Assembly: GCA_028868855.1 (NCBI GenBank)
Contig: JAGWTR010000004.1
Location: 239,547-303,546 of the forward strand
Length of the DNA stretch: 64,000 bases
Direction: 5' to 3'
Origin: Burkholderiales bacterium
GTDB taxonomy: Bacteria; Pseudomonadota; Gammaproteobacteria; Burkholderiales; Burkholderiaceae_C
Shown here: one piece after another, positions 59,666-64,000 of the stretch
How the letters are laid out: the number at the start of each line of letters is the position of its first letter
How positions within the stretch are numbered: the first letter of the stretch is position 1
The notes under the pieces: generated by a model
Told to the model about the DNA's origin: nothing
Seen by the model: the letters and a program-made list of their open reading frames with translations, nothing else
Databases searched by the model: none
Made by a program: the position numbers and the translations under genes

Positions 59666-60337
59666 ATGACCACCGTCACACTCAACTTGGCGCAAAAGCT
59701 CTATGTCATCACAGAGCGATCAGGCCACAGTTGCTTTGGCTTTGACAATGCTCGCGATCATGCCAACCAGATCGCACAGCAACTCGACCAAAGCCACCTG
59801 GCCTTTGCGCCAGGCGACTACGCCACGCTGGCGGGCTATCAGAAATACCTGACGGCCACAGCCGCATGGGGCCGCTCCCCACGGAGCCAACGCACCTACT
59901 TTGCGCCCGGGACCGATTCCAAAGCGGCCAAGGTGCTGGAGTCCTATCGCCGAACTGGCGAAAAGATCCGTCTGATACTTGGCGATCTCGCCACGGGTGA
60001 ACCGTGGCTTGATGAGCATGGCGTGGTCGGCCGCATTGGCCGATCTGGCGGCATGCTCAAAATCCCCCTGCTGGTCGAGCCTGGCGAGTCAGGTGGCGGC
60101 GCCATCTTGACTGACTGCATCCTGTGCCTGGTGGACTGGCAGACCGGCAACACACCGTATCGGCATCCAGCCTATCGAGAGGCCAACTTGAGCCTGTCGC
60201 CCAATGAATGCCCTGACCTGCCATGGGCCGTGAGGCGAGGCAGCGATTCCATCGCTTGTTTCGCGGACATCGGCAAGGCCGCTGCCTACCTGGCCTTCAT
60301 GCGCGGCGCCACCATCGAGCCACGTGTCTTTGCTTGA
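59666..60337 (+). CDS. Plasmid/ICE-type hypothetical protein
   Basis: Coherent 223-aa ORF MTTVTLNLAQKLYVITERSGHSCFGFDNARDHANQI. Confidence 0.65.
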   Translation: MTTVTLNLAQKLYVITERSGHSCFGFDNARDHANQIAQQLDQSHLAFAPGDYATLAGYQKYLTATAAWGRSPRSQRTYFAPGTDSKAAKVLESYRRTGEKIRLILGDLATGEPWLDEHGVVGRIGRSGGMLKIPLLVEPGESGGGAILTDCILCLVDWQTGNTPYRHPAYREANLSLSPNECPDLPWAVRRGSDSIACFADIGKAAAYLAFMRGATIEPRVFA

Positions 60338-60363
60338 TGAACCGCCAGGCGGCGTGCTTCATG

Positions 60364-60612
60364 CTACGCCGCTGAACGGCATTGCTGGTACTCCCGGTCG
60401 ATCAGCCAATGCAGAAACTGGGTGTCCCTGGAGACGCCCCAATAGTGCGCCTTGCATTGCGCGATGTAGGCATCCAGGTTAGCCAGCGTGCGAATGCCGA
60501 CTGGCTCCAGATCGGTGATCAGCTTGAAGCGCTCAGTCTCTCGCCGAGTGAGCCGGATGTGGGGGCCAAAACGGATCATGGTCGTGCTCGTTGCATGGGT
60601 TCGAGTCGCCAT
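60364..60612 (-). CDS. Small hypothetical protein
   Basis: ORF TTMIRFGPHIRLTRRETERFKLITDLEPVGIRTLANLDAYIAQCKAHYWG...; start uncertain (60612 or later). Confidence 0.5.
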   Translation of the reverse strand: MATRTHATSTTMIRFGPHIRLTRRETERFKLITDLEPVGIRTLANLDAYIAQCKAHYWGVSRDTQFLHWLIDREYQQCRSAA

Positions 60613-60846
60613 CTTGGCGAAATTTCAGGCCCGTGTCACGGCTTTGGCCACCCACTGAAACAAGATTTTTGTACTGAACTTCAGGTGATATTCAGTTATC
60701 ACCCAGGCGTGCACTCAACAATGACCCGGTTCCATGGGGCCTTGTCCATGGCATGCAGCGATCAAGGCTTGAACGCTTCTGATCATCACGACACACTGCC
60801 CACCGCTACATGCATTCCATCGCGGAATGCGCTCCGACCTTGAGTC

Positions 60847-60966
60847 GGCGTCGCAGTCGTCACCTGCCTCATTGACCGTGCTGGCCTCGCGTCAGCACAT
60901 CCCGAGCGGGAACATCCATCCCCTCGGGACTGGACGTTCCCGCTTTTCCTTTTTGTGAAGGAGAAA
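60847..60966 (+). ncRNA. Candidate radC-motif leader RNA immediately upstream of radC
   Basis: Box GGCGTCGCAGTCGTCACCTGCC, hairpin GTGCTG...CAGCAC (60878-60898), GCGGGAAC...GTTCCCGC hairpin (60906-60943) plus T-rich tract, then SD GAAGGAG and radC. Confidence 0.6.
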
Positions 60967-60969
60967 TCC

Positions 60970-61551
60970 GTGAATGTCACCCACTTGTCCAGTGCCGAAC
61001 TGGTCAGCGAGTTACTCGCCGCACCTGTTCGCCAAGCTCCCCTCCCTTTGCCCTGCGCCTGCGATGCAGCAGCGACATACCAGGCCGTTGAGCACGCTCC
61101 CCCTGAGCTGGCCCACAAACTCAGCATCGCACGTGAGCTGCTGCTGCGAGACATGCGCGCCAAAATGCTGGATGGACCGGTCATGGCGTCACCCAAGGTT
61201 GTCAAGGACTGGTTGTGCATGTACTGCGCCGGTTTGGAGCACGAGGTGTTCCTGGTGCTGTACCTTGACGCCCAGCATGTTCTGATCGAGGCCGAAGAGA
61301 TGTTCCGGGGAACATTGACCCAAACGTCTGTTTACCCTCGTGAGGTCGTCAAAAGCGCGCTGGCCCACAACGCGGCATCCGTTTTGTTGGCCCATAACCA
61401 CCCGAGCGGCCAGTTGTCACCCAGCAGGGCCGACGAGCTCTTGACCCAGACGCTGAAATCCTCTTTGATGATGGTGGACGTGCGCGTGCTCGACCACTTC
61501 ATCGTGGGAGGCGACCGCGTCCTGTCTTTTGCGGAACAGGGTTTGCTGTGA
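60970..61551 (+). CDS. radC: RadC/JAB-domain (MPN) protein
   Basis: MASPKVVKDWLCMYCAGLEHEVFLVLYLDAQHVLIEAEEMFRGTLTQTSVYPREVVKSAL, LLAHNHPSGQLSPSRADELLT, VLDHFIVG. Confidence 0.94.
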   Translation: MNVTHLSSAELVSELLAAPVRQAPLPLPCACDAAATYQAVEHAPPELAHKLSIARELLLRDMRAKMLDGPVMASPKVVKDWLCMYCAGLEHEVFLVLYLDAQHVLIEAEEMFRGTLTQTSVYPREVVKSALAHNAASVLLAHNHPSGQLSPSRADELLTQTLKSSLMMVDVRVLDHFIVGGDRVLSFAEQGLL

Positions 61552-61611
61552 AACTGCCAGCCACCCTAGCCCGCATGGCACAGCCTCATTCTTGCCAAGA
61601 AGGAGTACGCC

Positions 61612-61917
61612 TTGGATAAGACCATCGTGACCAGGCTCTTGGAACTGGTTGAGCCTCTCGCCGCCCTGTCGATCAGCCACTTGACGGCGACCACACGCCA
61701 GAAGCTGGCCAATGACGATTTGTCGGTCAACGTGTACCCGAACGACTATGGAGGTTTCGTCTACGTGGGAGCCCCGCCCTACACGGTGCCCGCTGAGAGC
61801 GACATGGCCATGATCTTCGAAGCGGCCAGATTGGCTGGCATCGTCTGGCTCAAGTTCGACAGCGATGCAGCCATCGTGGACGGGCTGCCGATTTTCGAAG
61901 AGACCGATCCCCTTTGA
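61612..61917 (+). CDS. Small hypothetical protein (plasmid-type)
   Basis: TTG start after AAGGAG; 101-aa coherent ORF. Confidence 0.6.
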   Translation: MDKTIVTRLLELVEPLAALSISHLTATTRQKLANDDLSVNVYPNDYGGFVYVGAPPYTVPAESDMAMIFEAARLAGIVWLKFDSDAAIVDGLPIFEETDPL

Positions 61918-61938
61918 CCCCCACCGGGCGTCGCGCCC

Positions 61939-64000
61939 TCAGGCCGACGCCCATTTTTTTGCGCCATCTACAGTCACCCCGCGATCGCGCATCGCATCCA
62001 GGTCGATCACGGCGTCGGCCATGGCGGTCAACTCCGGCATTTGCGACACAAAAAACTCCCGCTGGTAGCCGCCCACGCGCAGCACCTCGCGCTTCATGGC
62101 CATGAACATGCGTTTGCGCTCGGGGTCCAGCGCCCCATCGGCTTCGTCAGAAAACAAGGCGTCGTAGCGCCGACCGGCATGCTGCGCGAGGTACAGCGCC
62201 ACCGCCCGCGTCAGGCACTCGTTGACCCACACGCGCTCCCCTCCGCTCATCAGCCCCAGGCTCTTGCTGTCCCCCGACTCGCCGTCATGCACGACGATGT
62301 CAAAGCCCTCGCGTTGCTCTCCCTTGCCTGTCTCCACCAGCGTGAGGATGGACACGGTGAAGCGTGGGCCATAACAGGCCAGCAGCAAGTCATTGGCCAA
62401 GCCAGACAAAGCCGGGCCTGCATCGTCAATGGCCAGGGCGATCAGGCCATCGTTGCTCATGCATCGGGCAAACAGGTTCCAACTTCCCAAGCTGTCCTCC
62501 GCTCGGGCCATGCGGGACTGCACCTGCACACGCCGATCAGCCAGGGCTCGCACCTGGGCCATCAATTCGATCCTGGACTGGGCATCGCGTTCGGCGGCCA
62601 AGTGCGCTTGGTCTGCGGTGGACAAGGCCAGGCACGCTTGCGCCTCAGCCTGGGCGGCAGCGGCCAGCAACTGATGGTCAAAGGGCGTTGGCAAGCCGTG
62701 AAGCACCGCATCCAGGCGATTGAGCGCCTCCCGGAAATGCTGCGCCTGTTGCACCAGGGCCTGCGCGATCCGCTGGCGTGTGGCCTCGATCTGTTGGCGC
62801 TCGGCCTGCTCTTCGGTCGTCTCGTTGCCTTGGGTCCGGCCAAGCTCTGCCATCAATGAGGACAGTTCAAGCTCAAGGGTCTGCAAGGCGGCGCGGGCTT
62901 GGCTGATCTGGCCCGCCCTGGTCGCCAGCAGCGACAAGCGGGACACCCTTGTTCGAGCCATATCGACCAAGCGTTCGGCCCGGGCCAGCGCTTGCGGCGC
63001 CTGGGCCAGTTCTTCGTACCGATGGCGGATCAGGGACAGTTCCTGTTCGGCCAGGGCCTTGTCCTGTGCCAGGCGACCTATCTGGCCTTGTGCGCTGGGC
63101 ATCAGGGTCTGGGCTTCATGCGCATCCCCCAGCAGCTTGCATTGCCCTTGCATATCGGTGCCTGCACAAGGCACCTCACCGACCAGGCCAAAGCGGTGCG
63201 CCAACTCCTGGGCCTTCAAAGCCGCCCTGCCTGCCTCCAGTTCGATGCTGGCTAGCTTCTGCACTAGCAGTCGTTCCGTGGCCTGTGCATCCCTCATCGC
63301 CTGCACCTGCTGTCGGCACACAACGATCTCCTGTTGCCTGGCACTCAGCACCAGTTCAGCCAGAGGCAGGCGATGTGCCGCACGCTGGACAGCGCCAGCC
63401 TCTTCGAGCACGTTCAGGCACTGGCGACGTGACTGCATGACCGTGCTCTGCCGAGACTGCGCATGCGTGCGCCGACTGTTGATGCGTTGCGCCAAGCGCT
63501 CCAGGCCCTGCAAGGCATCCTGCTCTTGAGCCTTGAGCCCCTCGATGGCTCGCGTGCCGGCAGCGATCAACGCCTTGCGCTCCTCAAGCAACTGCGCACG
63601 ACGCGCCTCGGTGCTCTGTGACTGATCCCGTTGGGCCTGCAAGCGGGCATGCCCAACCCGATGCTCATCCAATGCCTGCTGCGCTTCTTGTCGCTCAATC
63701 AAGGTCTGCGCAACTCGGTCGGATGCACCTTGCAAGCGATGCAGTCCCGCATCCAGGCGAGCATGCTCCGCATCTAGGCCGGCCAACTCCTGCCTGATGG
63801 ACGACAGCCCGGCCTTGATCAGTTTGGCGGTGTCATTGGCCTTTTGCCCCAACGCTCGGATTTCTTCCTGGCCGAGCAAGTCGGACAGCAGGCTCTTGAT
63901 CTCGGCATTGCGGTAGGTGCTGAGTTGGCGCTTGCCCTGCGCTGAGAACGCGGAGGTGAAGAAGGTATCAGCGCTGCCACAAATGGATTCCACACAGCGG
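61939..64000 (-). CDS. SbcC/SMC-like ATPase, C-terminal two-thirds (5' end outside window)
   Basis: FFTSAFSAQGKRQLSTYRNAEIKSLLSDLLG, long coiled coil with central CAGTDMQGQCKLLGDA zinc-hook-like CxxxxxxxC, signature LGLMSGGERVWVNECLTRAVALYLAQ, Walker B ALFSDEADGALDPE. Confidence 0.85.
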   Translation of the reverse strand, partial: RCVESICGSADTFFTSAFSAQGKRQLSTYRNAEIKSLLSDLLGQEEIRALGQKANDTAKLIKAGLSSIRQELAGLDAEHARLDAGLHRLQGASDRVAQTLIERQEAQQALDEHRVGHARLQAQRDQSQSTEARRAQLLEERKALIAAGTRAIEGLKAQEQDALQGLERLAQRINSRRTHAQSRQSTVMQSRRQCLNVLEEAGAVQRAAHRLPLAELVLSARQQEIVVCRQQVQAMRDAQATERLLVQKLASIELEAGRAALKAQELAHRFGLVGEVPCAGTDMQGQCKLLGDAHEAQTLMPSAQGQIGRLAQDKALAEQELSLIRHRYEELAQAPQALARAERLVDMARTRVSRLSLLATRAGQISQARAALQTLELELSSLMAELGRTQGNETTEEQAERQQIEATRQRIAQALVQQAQHFREALNRLDAVLHGLPTPFDHQLLAAAAQAEAQACLALSTADQAHLAAERDAQSRIELMAQVRALADRRVQVQSRMARAEDSLGSWNLFARCMSNDGLIALAIDDAGPALSGLANDLLLACYGPRFTVSILTLVETGKGEQREGFDIVVHDGESGDSKSLGLMSGGERVWVNECLTRAVALYLAQHAGRRYDALFSDEADGALDPERKRMFMAMKREVLRVGGYQREFFVSQMPELTAMADAVIDLDAMRDRGVTVDGAKKWASA

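Larger units (their letters stand above)
22110..64000. mobile_element. Accessory genomic island / integrated plasmid- or ICE-like region (right end outside window)
   Basis: Change from core genes to hipBA, parM/parB, integrase, R-M, CBASS, radC and IS content directly upstream of gmk. Confidence 0.6.

Noticed and set aside
22110-64000. Looked for CRISPR arrays and cas genes
   Set aside because: No regularly spaced repeats of 21-40 bp; repeats seen are leader boxes and IS termini
1-64000. rRNA operons
   Set aside because: No rRNA-like sequence found; only one tRNA (Arg-ACG) is supportable

Overview
This window looks like a high-GC betaproteobacterial chromosome (Burkholderiales/Comamonadaceae-like; lineage is inferred from gene content). 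The first ~22 kb is a core-genome backbone: the 3' end of flagellin, fliD plus an adjacent divergent fliD paralogue, fliS, a fliT-like gene, ycgR, hemC-hemD-hemX-hemY, tRNA-Arg(ACG), a minor-pilin/pilY1 operon (fimT/pilV/pilW/pilX/pilY1), a TonB-C-like protein, a VTT/DedA-type membrane protein, greB, spoT, rpoZ and gmk. From ~22.1 kb to the window end the sequence is an accessory island, probably an integrated plasmid or ICE. It carries a HipB/HipA-like pair, metabolic cargo, a ParM/StbA-like operon, a tyrosine recombinase, a large ParB, an Upf1-like SF1 helicase, an uncharacterised, tightly coupled three-gene cassette, a Type I R-M locus, a complete-looking type II CBASS operon, and a RadC-containing plasmid-type gene run ending in an SbcC/SMC-like ATPase. 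In the R-M locus a YhcG/DUF1016 nuclease sits between hsdM and hsdS, and hsdR is split by an IS21-family element with an 8-bp candidate target duplication that restores the frame. The CBASS operon comprises a patatin CapV, a DncV-like CD-NTase, Cap2 and Cap3. The two best leads for novelty are (1) the 39.84-42.61 kb three-gene cassette, whose first product has a PD-(D/E)XK-like motif, and (2) structured leaders carrying the box GGCGTCGCAGTCGTNACCTGCC (31.0, 57.96 and 60.85 kb) and dense hairpins ahead of the integrase, radC and plasmid-type small genes. All identities come from reading motifs and remembered families; no searches were run.
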